This document shows positions 1 through 12,885 of a stretch of 64,000 bases of DNA, piece after piece. The notes below the pieces were generated by a model. It was not told where the DNA came from. It saw only the letters and a list, made by a program, of their open reading frames with translations, and searched no databases. The position numbers were made by a program, and so were the translations under genes. Origin of the DNA: Combretum micranthum (lineage: Eukaryota; Streptophyta; Magnoliopsida; Myrtales; Combretaceae); NCBI GenBank assembly GCA_024138025.1, contig JAMXBD010002762.1, forward strand, positions 1 to 64,000, given 5' to 3'. Within the stretch, counting starts at the first letter, position 1, and each line of letters begins with the position of its first letter.

Positions 1-216
1 TTGTAAGACTTTATATTTTCAATGAAATGTATTAAGTGTTATTTTGCATGTTCCGCTGTCAATATCTTAAAATGCATTACTCCACCGGTTTACTTTGATA
101 TGAATGTATGTATTGTACCGATATGGAAGCTTTTGAGTGACTAAGGTAGTTATTCTTAAGTTTTGATATTGTGTACGATGGACTGTCAGGTTTAGGGTAC
201 CTGTTATGGTATAACA
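1..216 (+). mobile_element. 3' end of a plus-strand Tekay-like LTR, continuing beyond the window
   Basis: The last ~110 bases align with the ends of the complete plus-strand LTRs at 37408 and 49905. They share GATATGGAAGC, GTGACTAAGGTAGT, a GTGTACG block and TTTAGGGTACC, followed by a degenerate terminus ending TAACA in place of GGGCGTGACA. The sequence that follows (from 217) belongs to another LTR in the opposite orientation, so this LTR was inserted into it. Its start lies left of the window, so neither its length nor its target duplication (expected TAAAA) can be checked. Confidence 0.75.
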
Positions 217-796
217 TAAAACAAAAGCCTAATGCATTTATGAACTCAAAACAACTAGATCTGGTTTATTATATTAGTCATAAATGCATGAACACTATGA
301 CTATTATGTGGATATGGCTAGATGATGAATACATGCACAAAATATTAATTAATAACAACATAACTCAACAATAGAACAAAGTAATAGCAAAATAATCTTA
401 AATAACAAGATCTACTACATTGTGATGGCAAGGATCTCATGTTAAATGTTTCCACATCCCTAACTAAAGCTCATGGGGATTTTGAGTGAAATCACACATG
501 AATGATCTTGCCATTACATGTTTTTAAGGTTCTAATGTATAGATCTATTACCTATAGATGTTTTGGAACAAGAAAATTTGAAGAACAAAAGTGTGTGTGT
601 ATTGAGGAGGGAGGCTCACGGGTTCAAGAGGAGAGGGAGAGAGGGTTTGCAAAAAAATTTAAAAGTGAAAGGAAGAAAGAGAGAATGAAATGGAAGTTAG
701 CATAAAGGGATATATATAGAAAGTGGATTAGGGTTTGTTGTTAAATAAAATGAGTAAATAAATCAAATGGAGAGAGGATAGAGGGAGGGGAGTGGC
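217..796 (-). mobile_element. Outer minus-strand LTR, left piece
   Basis: This stretch matches 32310-32950 of the LTR that starts at 29266. Shared marks are GCATTTATGAAC, the AGATCT-rich block, and a purine-rich stretch with GAGAGGGAGAGAG. It is cut at 796 by the LTR beginning at 797 and resumes at 22303. It is the outermost visible host of the nest and so the oldest insertion here. Open reading frames in it are chance frames in LTR sequence. Its own beginning is lost behind the plus-strand LTR ending at 216. Confidence 0.7.
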
Positions 797-3700
797 TGTC
801 ATGCCCCAAAGGGTACCTTAAACGTGATAGTCTACTGTACACAATTATTAAAGCCTAGGAATGACCACCTCAGTCACACGAAGGCTTCCATACTATGTAT
901 AAGGCATCTAACACATGGAGGAGACACATGGAGTGATAATTTATATTTGATACCACTTGAGTAACAATGTAAATGAAATACAATTCACTATACTTCAATT
1001 ACAATTCATCAAAAGATTTCACTACATAAAACTATTACAAAGCAATTTACAAAACCTAGCTAATATCTTCAAGTATTCTTACTTCCTACTGGAACCTCGA
1101 GGTCATACTCGGCTCCAGACATCTCGATCCCCCGATAGCATTCTTAAGTCAACCTATGCTATGCATGAACAAACACATGAGCAAGCAATTATGTATGGGT
1201 ATCCGGAACCTATACACAGAATGGATTTACACCCTCCGTATCTAAAGGTTAGGGATGGTATTGAAAGTCTACACGACCTGCTGCTAGTTCCCGAACCCCC
1301 CAGCTCTTAGCAATCGACTTGTCTCGGCTCATTCATGGGATGCATCCCTGGTGCACCTTAGTTACCTATGAATGAACTCTGATAGCAGGTCTCATTCTTT
1401 AAACATGACCTCGGACCTTACCGATCTTCTTGCGTAGAAGTAGCGCGCTACCAAATGTAACTCAACTGATGTGATGCATGACCAATTTATAATCATTATT
1501 ATGGCTTTGGTCAAGTTATTCATACATTCTTTAGAGTGACCAACCAATATCATACACATAAACATAAACAATATGAACAGTGCAGTTATCCAATTGATTC
1601 ATGGTTTCAATATGCTTTTGTATTCTTTGGCATACATACATTAAAGTTTCATTATCTATCCCATCCCCATTCATATCGGTTTTTATCTTATTCCTATAAT
1701 TCTAATGCAACTAGCTACAAGCACAAACAAGGTAACAAAATAAGAGGAAAACTCACATGTCTATTGGACTCTGGTATTTTAATCGTAATAATCGAGTGGC
1801 AACGAATCCTCGAAAGCAAAGTCACCTAACGAAAGAAATACCCAAATGAGTATTTCAACTCAAAAACTAATCCATTCTATCTCGTACAAACTATCAAGTT
1901 CGTGATTCTAGTCCTACGCGAAAATTCCAACTTAAAACGGCCACAATTTGGTCATTTTTACTCGGAATTTAGCGAATTATATACCGATTTCTATCTACTT
2001 CGAAGGATCGATCTAATTCTAATATCATATTTATTTTGAAAATTTTAAGCTTTAAAAAGATCTGATCAGTTCAGATCAGTAGCAAAAGCCAAATTAGAAA
2101 ATTGATTTTGTGAAAATTTAGAAGTTTCTACTATCCAAGGCAAGTATACATGCAATATGAACACGTTACTATCATAAATGATATTTCATGAGATATATAT
2201 GTACATGTTCTTGTTGATGATTTTAATAAAAAAAATTTTAGGATACTTTTTCTTTAAGACTTTATGAAAAATAAAATTAGAAAGGCTAGTCTTGTATTCT
2301 TAACAATTCTCACTTGTTTTTAGAAAAATTCTTGATAAAATTTATTTATTCTTGTTAAAATTAAGTCCTCATTACGTATATTCCTTAAAGCCTTTGTTCT
2401 TCAATAAAAATTCTCATTTTTCACTTTGCAAACATGTTTTCAAATATGGTTCATACTAAAATCCGAATTTTGTAAAAATTATTCTTGTGGTGATTCCTTT
2501 AAACAAACTCATTTGATACTTAGAAACTTAAGGCTCAACCATACCTAGCCACTAAGGACTTCATTCCTTTAGTAAAACTTTCATTTTGAGTTTGAAAAAT
2601 AGGGGTTTTCATATCATCATTTCCTAAATAAGAATTTCACAAGATTAGGAAAAAACTCAAATTTTATATTTTGTAATCTCTTCCCATTTTGAGAATCTCT
2701 ATTACTAGATTTACCATTTACTTATCAAAAACATCTCCTATTGATACCTATTCCATAAGCCTTTCATATTTTAAACAAATCCTTCATTTTAGTGTTGAAA
2801 AATAGGTTTCCAAAATCAGTTGGTTTAGATCCAAATTTACAAATTTTGGTTTTGGACATATCTTTTGATAAAATCCATCTAAACTTATGAAAATTCATCC
2901 TTTACATATCCTATCTTAAGAACCTTCCATATCTTGAATAAAATCTTCATTTTTGAGTTGGAAAACATGTTTTTAAATTATGCCTTGTCTAGATCCGAAA
3001 ATAGAATTTTTGTTTTGAAAAATAATCTTTGAAAATCACCTTTGAATCATATAAAATGAAGTCTTGATGATATATACCCACTAAGCCTTCATTATTTCAA
3101 GTAAAACTTCCATTTTGCCACTTGGAAAGTGGTTTTTAAATATGGGTTTTGCCTAGATACGAAAATCACCATTTTTGTTTAAGTTCAAAACCAAGATCTA
3201 CACCTACTATAAACATAAATATAAGAGAAACCCATGTGTCACGCCCCGAAGTGTACCCTAAATGTGGCAGCCCGCCACACATAATATCAAGACTCAAGAA
3301 TGACTACCCTAGTCACGCGAAAGCCTTAGTATTACATGTAAGGCATCTAGCACGGTAATAGGAGATGCTTTTGAGAGCATAGTCTAAGCAAGTAAAAATA
3401 AACATACAAGAATCAGAAATAAAATATATTATAGCATTAATAACCAAAGGTCTATTACATGATTTCTTAGGGACACCTCTGCTAAATCCCAAAGATCGAT
3501 ATAGTCTTTATAATATCTAAATACTACATTAAAGATTTCAAAGGAATTTTAATCTAAATCTTCAAGTAGATTTCCTCTAAAGCTTCAAAAGAACACTTAC
3601 GGATATGAGGAGACTCGGGTACAAAAATAGGTGTTCCTAAGAATGCAAATATATATAGGGGCGTAAGCTTACAAGCTTAGTGAGTAAATCCCAAAAATTC

Positions 3701-5688
3701 ATACTCAAAGTAAAATATCAACTAAGTTTATTAGTTGAGCAAATGGAATGCAACAACCACGTGAGTATACAAGACATATGACTTTTTGGGAATCATATGT
3801 TGAATGAATTACGCCCTTCATTCGGGATTAGGTATTCAGGCCAATTACAGCCACGACTTTTAAAACACTTTTATAGATCTTACCGAATCTTATATGCCAT
3901 CAAAAACTTGTAGTTATTACAGGCTCCTGCTAGCCACCAATTTATGTAGTTCTTACCGGCTCCTACTCGCCACTTACATGATATATCGGTTATGCCTACT
4001 ACTGCTATTATACACTTGTCCCACCAATTGTATAGTAGTGAATGGAATGTGACTTAACATATGAAGTGCATGCATAATTTCTTAATTAAAGTCTAGTAGT
4101 TATATTTAACTTCTTTCAAGTGAGCAATCAATTTTAAACACTTCAAGATATTAATGTACATGCAACTTTATTACAAACAAATCATGTTTCAATATACTTA
4201 ATATTCTTTTAACATATTATACAACTTTCATTTGATTTTGCCTAAATTCTAATGCAACTAAATGTACAAGCACAATCATAAGTATGAAAAATAACGGGGA
4301 GTAAACTCACTCCGCCATGATGACACCTTTCTTGTAATGGATGAGTCGTTCGGGATTTCCACTAATCGTAGTAATCTTTAGGATATGAACAATCCTCCTT
4401 GAGATTACCTAATAAAGAAGAATACCCAAAATGAGTATTTTTTTATTCTATGGTACTAATAAGGAACTATGTTATAAGATCATTAAAATTCGTATAGAGA
4501 GAAATTCTATTTAAAATGGCCATAACTTGGTCATTTTAACTTGGAATTACGCATATAATATACTTTTTTCCACCTATTCGAAAAGATCTATCCAATTCTA
4601 AAATTATTTTCATCAAACTAAGTCATTTGAACTCCAAAACAGTGGTGATCATATTCACCACGAATTTTACAAAACTTACTTTCTTCTTTTTATAAAAACT
4701 TGAATCAAAGAGATAGATATTATAACATTTGTAAGACCTTTGAAAATTTTACATATTTGTTTACTCATGTTAAATGCATGAAATCAATGAAGTTGTATCA
4801 ACTATAAATTTTTGGAAAAAGTAAATCTTCTAAAACTTTTGAAATTTTCCTTTTAGTTTGCTAGAACTTTCTCAAGTCATTTTGAAAGGGTTATTTTCTT
4901 AATTATGTTTCCTTAAATTTCGAAAGAATGACTTCCACTTTCTAAATTCCTTATCGCTTAGTTTCTAATTCTTTTGAAAGTAATAATTCTATATTTTGAA
5001 GAAGTGATTTACTATGTTGTTCATTAATTCTATTTTTATGAAAGAAATTTCTTGGTGTTTGTCAAACTAGTCTTTTTGAATGATGAAAAGTGAAGTTTTA
5101 GTAAAACAAGAATTTGAAATTTCTTAATCTTTAAAGAACTTTTTCAATAAATGTGTATTTTCTAAGAATTCCACTTTTCTTTAGTTTTAATCTATTATGA
5201 GCTCCACTAATTTCTTAGAAAAGATATACTAAGTTGGTTCCTTTTTATAGAAAAATTGTTTCTTTCATGACAACATTTTTTTGAGAAGAACTTCTATTTT
5301 AAGAAAATTTTCTTTTTTTTTTTTATCTTTTTAAATTTGAGACAAAATCACTATGTTCATGTATGATCATGAAATAAAATTATGAAAACATAGGAAAAAC
5401 ATAATATTAATAAAATAAACAAGTAAAGAAATATATCAAGTATTGGGAACCTTAGCTTCATCAAGGTATCCCGGGACTAAGAATGGACAAGTCCCAAAAG
5501 AAAAACAAAGAAATCGTTTTGACTTGATGAGGACAAGTCTAAGACTAGAAAGACTAGTCTTAAAACAACATGAAAGTAAATAAATTGTAAGGTAATAAAT
5601 AAATTGCAAGGAAAGTAAATAAATTGCAAAACAAATGAGCTTATATGCTCTAAAAGATATATATAGCTACATAGATATATTTAGTTAA

Positions 5689-5711
5689 ATATATATATAT
5701 ATATATATATA
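5689..5711. repeat. (AT)n microsatellite
   Basis: Uninterrupted AT dinucleotide run in the leader of the 3237 LTR. Similar AT runs occur at the equivalent LTR position elsewhere (around 26178 and 34706). Confidence 0.9.
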
Positions 5712-5962
5712 AGAAAGCAACATAAAAGAAATTAGATTCATGAACAAAAACAAAGTATGAACTTATTGTTGCTTTCTTTAACCTTCATGGTTTAGAAAAC
5801 ACACGCTAAGCTCATATTAAGTAAATGAATATAAAGAAAACTTGAAGAAATATTACCTATAAAAACTAAACTTAAGAGAACTTTGAGAGAGAATTCTTAT
5901 AGAATTATGAGAGAGTGATTTTAGTGTATGGAAGGTGTGAAAGAAGTGGAAGGAAGAGAGGG

Positions 5963-5971
5963 TATTTATAG
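5963..5971 (-). promoter_or_regulatory. LTR TATA box
   Basis: CTATAAATA on the minus strand, followed by CCCTC. The same CTATAAATACCC motif is found at the equivalent place in the LTRs at 17424, 25171, 33108, 45598 and 56776. It marks the likely U3/R boundary about 30 bases further along the minus strand. Confidence 0.6.
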
Positions 5972-6430
5972 GAAAATGTGGGAGGAAATTTGTGTTAATT
6001 AAATAAATGAAAATTGAAACAAATTGAAGAGGGGAGGATGTTGGGTTTCCATAGGCTTTTAAAATTATAAAGATAAAATTTTTTGCAATAGAATTCAAAA
6101 AGAAAAACCTAACCTAGTATCCATGTGTATTGATTAGATTAAAACAAAACAAATAGTTTTATTTCATACCTCTATAAGCTTAAAACTTGAAATAAATTTG
6201 CAGATCAGATCTGTAGGTACCACAAAATCACAATACCCTCTACGGTATCCACACGAACGAGTACTCTTCAAAAGGATCCTTCACGTGCTAGCATGATCTA
6301 GAACATTTCTAGATGATTTTGGGAATTTCACACGCGACTCTTTGTGCTTCACTCTTTAGGATTTGCAGATTTTCTTTACCAGTCTAATGTCGACAGACAA
6401 GTCGTTAACCCTAAAGAGATCTCTTTATGT

Positions 6431-6440
6431 GCCTTTTATA
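6431..6440 (-). promoter_or_regulatory. Copia LTR TATA box
   Basis: TATAAAAGGC on the minus strand. The same motif with one base lost occurs in the other LTR near 15478-15486. It would set the U3/R boundary a few tens of bases to its left. Confidence 0.55.
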
Positions 6441-6647
6441 CTAATGTCATTCTCATGTGAGTAATGACATTAGTGCCCCTTAATCTAATTAGGGATAATA
6501 TTTCTTAAAATATAATTCTTGCACATAACAATGTAATAATTTATTATCACTCTTAATAATAATAAATTATTATTCCTAAGACATTAAATTTAATCCATGA
6601 TTCTTTAATTTATTATTATTCTTAATAATAATAAATTATTATTCTTT

Positions 6648-6661
6648 TGTGTGTGTGTGTG
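6648..6661. repeat. (TG)7 microsatellite
   Basis: A TG dinucleotide run in the copia LTR, also present in the partner LTR near 15690-15703. Confidence 0.9.
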
Positions 6662-7483
6662 ACCCTGTAGGTTCACTTAATGTTGGCAATTGACCTAAAA
6701 ATTTTAGTCAACAAAATATAAGTGGCCTCTAGCAAGACATTATTTTACCCAAATTAAGTGAAGATCGGTGATCGATTTTTACCTAATCCATAACTTATGT
6801 CATTATCCTTTTGTCACATGATATCTAGATTGAACATAAGGCATGGATAGTGTCATCCTTATATCGTTCAATCTTATCATTTCTCGATTTCTAAGTAAAC
6901 TGATAAAAACAAATGAAATTGATCACACTATCAATTCATTTGAGCACGGCCATGCATTTCTCAGTCTCACTCATCGAGGGGCCTAGAGATATCTCTCTCA
7001 CAACGAGAGGGACAAATCCCATCTTAATCACTCAACTTCCTCTACATGATTTACATTATGCCCAATCTCAACCTTTATAATTATCTGGTTAAAGACAACG
7101 TTTGATTGAGTTGAAACATAATATTCCTCATGTTGGAATCCATGGTGATTTCAGGTCTGAGGATACGATGACATTTATTTTGAGAATCACTTATGACACT
7201 AATCCATGTAGTGATCTCAAAGCGGTCAGTCCAGTACATAGTTCTCCAACATGTACCTATGAGTTTGATTTGTATCTCCATACAAATAAACATCCCATGA
7301 TTATCAGTCAAACCTCATACTAGATTTAATTCATTATTGTTCCCACAATAATGAGCATCTAGGGACATTTAGAATAATTAAATTATTCACGGATCCTATT
7401 ATAAAGTAAACATGCAAACAATATAATAGAAATGTTTATGAATGACAATATCCAGTAATTGGCCTAGGGCACAATCACCAACA

Positions 7484-7494
7484 ATCTCCCACTT
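7484..7494 (-). other. Copia polypurine tract
   Basis: Read on the minus strand, AAGTGGGAGAT lies directly before the 3' LTR. This is the usual plant copia form (GTGGGAGAT followed by TGTTGG) and would prime plus-strand DNA synthesis. Confidence 0.8.
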
Positions 7495-7509
7495 GCACTA
7501 GGCCAAATC

Positions 7510-8099
7510 ATACATGTATCTAATACCCATTGACCTAGTATGATGATCATGCTTTTGCCTGTGCAAGAAGCTTGATAAGTGGATTAGTAATATTGTCATT
7601 TAGTTGATACTTTGCATATCTTCACAGCATCTGATGCTGTTATACACTCGGTTTTTCTTATAGAATCTGCTATAGTATTCTGCTTTGAACTTTTCAAGCT
7701 TACTTACCTCCATTGAAAAGAAAAATATATCCAGATTGTGATATAAAATCATCCTTGTCAGATTGGAAACTAGCATCCGTGTAACTATTTACAACTAGCT
7801 TGTCTTCCAATCCTCCATCTATCAAGAATGCATCTTTAGTTCTTCTTAAGTACCTAAGAATATTCTTGACTGTTGTTCAATGAGGTTCACTAGGATCTAA
7901 CTGGCATTTACTGGTTATGCTTAATGCATATGACACATCTGGTCGAGTGCATAACATGGCATACATGATTGATCCAATAGTCGAATCATAAAGAGTCTTA
8001 CTCATGTGATCTTGCTCATCATTTGTCGTTGGACATTGAGTCTTGCTCAGATTTATATCATGTGACATTGGCAAGAATCCCCTTTTGGAAACTTGCATA
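7510..8099 (-). pseudogene. Copia RT tail (connection) and RNase H remnant
   Basis: From the right, residues encoded at 8098-7877 include KRGFLPMSHDINLSKTQCP and IGSIMYAMLCTRPDVSYAL. These are standard in the segment between copia RT and RNase H. Beyond a frameshift near 7875, a minus-strand frame at about 7820-7705 reads NSYTDASFQSDKDDFISQSG, the RNase H core with its first catalytic Asp (YTDAS). It is followed by KSSKQNTIADS near 7665. The frame is broken several times, including a stop or frameshift before WKSSKQ, so no working RNase H is encoded. In an intact element it would degrade the RNA strand during reverse transcription. Confidence 0.85.
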
Positions 8100-8890
8100 C
8101 TGAACCTATTCAGTACTTTGTCTATATATGCACTCTGACTTAGGCCAATAAGCTTTTAGATCTATCCCTATAGATCTTGATGCCTACGATATAGGCAGTC
8201 TTACCTAAGTCTTTCATTGAAAAACATTTTCCTAACCAAGACTTGACATTCTGCAAGGTAGGAATGTCGTTCCCAATGAGTAATATGTCATCTACATATA
8301 GCACTAGAAAGACTACTGCACTCCCACTAATTTTTCTTGTAAATATAAGGTTCATCTTCATTTTTGATGAAATCAAACTATTTGATCGCTTCATCAAAAC
8401 GAAGGTTCCAACTTGAGATGCATGCTTCAGTCCATAAAGGGATCTTTGAAGCTTGCAAACCTTCACAAAATCCTCAGGACGAACAAACCCTTCAGGTTGT
8501 GTCATGTACACATCCTTAAGTAGGTTTCCATTAAGAAATGTTCTGACATCCATTTGCCAAATCTCGTAATTTGGACCCAACATGGCCTCTTGATAGGTAG
8601 TGAGCTCATTTTGATCCATAAGCAGCACATCGCGACTATATGTAATGAGAAATCCATATCTCTCAAGTTGATGTCGCACTCTATCAGACCTATATGGGCC
8701 TTGTGTTACCTGTGGAGCATCAACAACTAACTATATATCTTGTTGACTTTCAACTGGCTGCAAGACTATTTTATGGATCTCGAACCACTTCGAGATATAT
8801 TTTACTCCCACTGGTTCTTTTAGAGATAAACTCTTTTTCCTTAAAAGATACCATTCCAAGTAACAAACACTTTGTTCTCAGAGGGATTAC
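8100..8890 (-). pseudogene. Copia reverse transcriptase remnant (RVT_2)
   Basis: A 179-residue open frame (8679-8140) keeps WQMDVRTFLNGN with the first catalytic Asp (residues 42-45), YMTQPEGF, KVCKLQRSLYGLK and the YVDD catalytic box (residues 128-131, bases 8298-8287). It then reads CFSMKDLGKTAYIVGIKIY. Two defects are visible. First, TYQEAMLGPN runs straight into YEIWQMDV, so roughly a hundred residues of the RT fingers normally between them have been deleted. Second, between LKHAS and KISGSAVVFL the frame encodes unrelated residues, the result of two compensating frameshifts. The protein could not be active. In an intact element it copies the element RNA into DNA inside the capsid. Confidence 0.9.
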
Positions 8891-9950
8891 AAAACAATAA
8901 CTTTTGGTTTCTTTTAGATACCCATAAAAAGTATTTACCTGACTTAGGTCCTAATTTGTCTAAGGCTTGACGTCTCACATAAGCCTCACAACCCAAATCT
9001 TGAGGAAACAGACTAGGCCTTTTTCATCCTCATATGGTGTCTTTTCAACCGCCTTAGAAGAAACACAATTTAACTGAATGCAATTGTCTCTAGGGCATAG
9101 CCCCAAAAGGATGGAAGATCTGTTTGACTCATCATAGATCGAACCATGTCTAATAAGGTTCTATTCCTCCTTTTCAGATACACCATCCCATTGTGGTGTT
9201 TTGGGTGGAGTTTATTGTGAAATTATTCCACAATTTCTAAGATGGTCCTTAAATTCTTGGCTTACATATTCACCACATCGATCTGATCGAAGTACTTTGA
9301 TTGTTTTGCCAAGCTGGTTTTGTACTTCATTCTGAAAAACTTTGAACATTTCAAATGATTCAGATTTATGTCTCATTAAAAAGACATATCCATATCTACT
9401 GAAATCATTAGTAAATATGATGAAGTACTGTGACCTCCTCTAGCAGCAACGGTTAATGGACCTCATACATCAATATGTGTTAGGCTCAATAAATCAATTG
9501 CCCTTTCACTGTGCCTAGTAAAAGGATCTTTGGCCATTTTGCCTAATAAATAAGACTTGCATATTTCAAATGATTCAAAATCAAATGAATTTAAAATTCA
9601 TCCTTATGGAGCTTCAATATGCATTTCTCATTTATGTGATCAAGACAACAATGCCATAGATAGGTCATATTTAAATCATTGGATTTAAGTATATTAGTAT
9701 TTATGTTATAGATTGATCCATTATCATGTTTCAGATTTAGAACATAAAGACCATCATGTAAGTCAGCATTTGCATAATACATGTCTTTATTTATAAATGG
9801 AACATTTATTATTCTTAATAATAAATGTGAAACCTTCATTGTCTAAACATGAAATAGAAATAATATTCCTACTCAAAGTAGGAACATAAAAGCAATTGTT
9901 CAACACTAACAAAAGCCTACTGAGCAAAATCAATTCATAAGTCCTTATAG
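8891..9950 (-). pseudogene. Copia GAG-pre-integrase and integrase remnant
   Basis: The open piece at 9839-9591 contains DGLYVLNL and LWHCCLDHINEKCILKLHKD. This is the GAG-pre-integrase zinc region (usual form LWHCRLGHI), with Arg and Gly replaced by Cys and Asp. Further along, frames at about 9560-9020 give fragments such as PSFWGYALETIAFS near 9110. The frame near 9000-8900 reads IWGCEAYVRRQALDKLGP, the conserved end of copia integrase. Stops and frameshifts separate these pieces. The integrase would insert the cDNA into host DNA; here it is dead. Confidence 0.85.
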
Positions 9951-10040
9951 TTAAAGTAGCAACTTTTGCTCCATTTCCAACTCATAGGTTGACTTTGCCC
10001 TTTAGATCTCTATAACATAGATACCTGAAGCAGTAGTCTG

Positions 10041-10867
10041 ATTACTCTCCTTTTCCTCAGATCTTCCAAGTAGAGTTTGCAGTTCCCCTTCCAGTGACCT
10101 GGTTCACTATAGTGGAAACAAACTCCTTCCTTAGGAGGTTTTTTGCCTTTGGTTTGGGTTTAGGTTGAGGCTTTGAACTTTTCATAGCCTTAGCATTTCC
10201 CTTGCCTTTCTTCTTCATGCCCTTCCCATTCTGAACTATCAAAACATTACTAGGCTTCTACTTCTTGATATTAGCCTCAGCAGTTTTAAGCATCGAATGC
10301 AATTCAGAAATTAATTTGTCCATGTTATTCATATTATAGTTCATGACAAACTGGTCATAACTATCTGGTAATGAATTTAGGATCAAATCAATAGCAAACT
10401 CTTGGCTTATAGGAAATCCAAGCCTTTCAAGATGATCAATATAACCCTTTGTCTTTAGGACATGGGTACTCACTGATCCTCCTTCAGCCAGCTTGCAAGA
10501 CTGTAGGGCTTGGGTAATCTCATACCATTCCTGTCTGGCCTGCTGTTGAAACATTTCCTTAAGATAGACAATCATCTCATAGGCTTCCATGTTTTCAGAC
10601 CTTTCTGAAGTTCTAGACTCATGGTAGCAAGCATTAGGCATCCTACATCAAGATAATCATCAGAATGCTTCTTATAAGCATCCTTTTGAGTTCTTGAAGT
10701 ATTGGCTAGAGGCTCTTGAGAGATAGGCTCATCTAGGGCATGTAGCTTCTTTTCTTGCTTGAGAACAATTCTCAAGTTTCTGAACCAGTCTAGAAAATTG
10801 GTTCCAATCAATTTGTCCTTCTCAAGGACAGATTGCAATGATAATTTGAAGTGTTGTTTGTAGCCAT
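10041..10867 (-). pseudogene. Copia gag remnant
   Basis: The likely original start is the ATG at 10867 (MATNNTSN). One frameshift some 35 bases later moves the frame to that of 10838, which reads LIGTNFLDWFRNLRIVLKQE, the usual N-terminus of this gag (UBN2 type). A second shift near 10600 leads into ENMEAYEMIVYLKEMFQQQA, AEGGSVSTHVLKTKGYIDHL and LILNSLPDSYDQFVMNYNMN (10641-10258). A Lys-rich linker follows, then the zinc knuckle at about 10115-10075, which reads CFHYSEPGHWKGNC. The normal second Cys is Tyr (TGT to TAT), so the CCHC zinc site is lost. Gag forms the particle and packages RNA; this copy is not functional. Confidence 0.92.
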
Positions 10868-12870
10868 TGATCTATAATTACTTATGCAAAGTTTATTTTA
10901 ATAAATTAAAACTCCCACTAAATCAATAACCCTCATTATCAATGTTGTTGCATTTAATTATTGCAATCTAGTGGGCTAAGATCCATATTTCACCTAACTC
11001 TAAGTCAGCTTTGGCATGACGCTTAAAGTTAAGTTATTTAGGTAGGTAACTCTTTACCAATTACATCGCATGTAACTCTTAGATCTTTTATGGGATTTTT
11101 GACATCATATGTCCCGGCATGTTCAAATCCCATCTAACGCCTTAGGCCCAAAACCGTTTTGATAGCCTAAATAAGTCGAACCATATTAAACACATGAGTA
11201 GCACCATTACCCATCCTGCCTTACTAAGATAACCTAATGCACCCTGCTTTGGCAGAACCTACATTTTGGTGATCGAAGTCTTGACAGGTGTTTAATCATG
11301 GGTGGCATTTAACTTAAAATTTATTGAGGGATTTAATTATTGATATTCCATTTTTTTATCACGTTTAATGGATATTCAAGCATACGTGGTGGTAAATATA
11401 GTATCACATACATATACATACATCATATCTCATGATATATCAACTTTATCGAATAAAGAAAAAGTGTCATAGCATGGCCCTTTATTCTACATTGATTTTC
11501 ATAAGCCAATATGAAAATCAATGGTCCAATCCTAAGGTAAAAACCATCTTTATGGTCTTGAGTTGTAAATTTTCTTGTATCTTCTTCACGATCCTTGTTT
11601 CTCCATCACCATGGATTAGGGAGGGTCTTCATGACATCTTCATGTCTTTATTACAATAATAAAAAGATACAAAAGATCCTACTACTTGTAGAAAATAAAT
11701 TACAATAAAATAAAAACGACACACAGGCCGTATTTATAATATTACAACCCATTTAAAAGAAAAGGAATAAAAACCTGCCAATCACATAGGTCTTAGGGCC
11801 ATGCTATGCACCATACATGTAATATAAACACACAGAGAAGACATACACATATGTCACAATACTTCAAAAGCGTGTTTTATATTAAGAATTATTAATTAGA
11901 GTTTATTGAACTAAATCATGCACCTTGCAAGGGTTAAGGGGACAATCCCCTTATGGTAAAAATCGAATCTTTTAAATCCTTTTCAAATTCACATGAAAAT
12001 TTTAAAATTCGATTTTTCTATAAAAATATTACTGCAGTTCATGAATTTTAATAGGATACTGTTCAAAAACAACATACCATATCCAATCTGAATTGAAACT
12101 GCTGTTCAAAAATTTAATTTAAATCAGACGGAAAAAATCCAAAATAGACACACTAATATCAACAAAAATGAACGTCAGATTGAGCTAAAACAGAACAGAT
12201 TAACAAACATCCAATTCAGACCCGCAATTCAGATGTCCAATTCATGACTGTTCAAATTTTTTTTATTATTAAAAACAACATCTACAGATCAAGACTTGTC
12301 CAATACTCGTCCATTATCAAATAAACAATCCAATCTTTTAAATTACAAGCTGCCATTGAAAAATCAGCGTCTGCAATACGTAAACCAATTCCAGAGGCAG
12401 ATGAATAGGACAGATCTATATCAGTCCTCCAAAGTCTTCACCATGGCGTGAATTAAAATAAATAAATAAAAAAATTCCAACGCAGATCTAATCGCTGATA
12501 TCCAACGAACAGGACATTGCAATATCACGCATTAAGCCTCTAATTCAATTCTCGTCCAAACACAAGCGTGAAAAAGGACATCCATTTTTTTTTTTTTTAT
12601 AAAAATGTGATTTGAATAGGAGTTTGTATCACATAAGAGAACTGCATAATCGCTATTGAGAAAAACCCTCAAGATCCATTGTAATCAAATTACACATGAT
12701 CTATTCAATCCCTCAAAGCAAGGTGCTCTAATAAAATTACAAATCCGAATTTGTATTAATTTAGTTCCTCATAAACTCAAATTGATTTCATAGTTAACAT
12801 GTATAAAATCGTATTTCATAGCATCACATGCAGATCATGAAAGAAATTTCAATCTAATCAAAAGCACAAG
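10868..12870 (-). other. Copia 5' leader and untranslated region, no gene
   Basis: About 2 kb between the primer site and the gag start, AT-rich, with oligo-A/T runs (around 12580) and no reading frame of note. It is unusually long for a copia leader. I saw no foreign insertion with a target duplication in it. Confidence 0.6.
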
Positions 12871-12885
12871 TGGCTCTGATACCAC
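12871..12885 (-). other. Copia primer-binding site, initiator Met tRNA
   Basis: The minus strand reads GTGGTATCAGAGCCA, directly adjoining the 5' LTR at 12886. TGGTATCAGAGC is complementary to the 3' end of plant initiator-Met tRNA. This fixes the orientation of the element and the LTR boundary. Confidence 0.93.

Larger units (their letters stand above)
6039..7483 (-). repeat. Copia 3' LTR
   Basis: 1,445 bp, from TGTTGGGTTT to AATCACCAACA. It matches 12886-16519 once the solo LTR there is removed (about 1,431 bp). A minus-strand TATA box (TATAAAAGGC) lies at 6431-6440. It contains an inverted AT-rich pair around 6535-6650 (TAATAATAATAAATTATTAT) and a (GT)n run at 6648-6661. There are numerous small differences from the other LTR, so the insertion is not recent. 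Confidence 0.92.

Noticed and set aside
7102..7323. Overlapping frames on both strands at 7081-7323
   Set aside because: They lie wholly in the copia LTR and the equivalent region of the other LTR (about 16140-16360) has frameshifts, so they are not coding.
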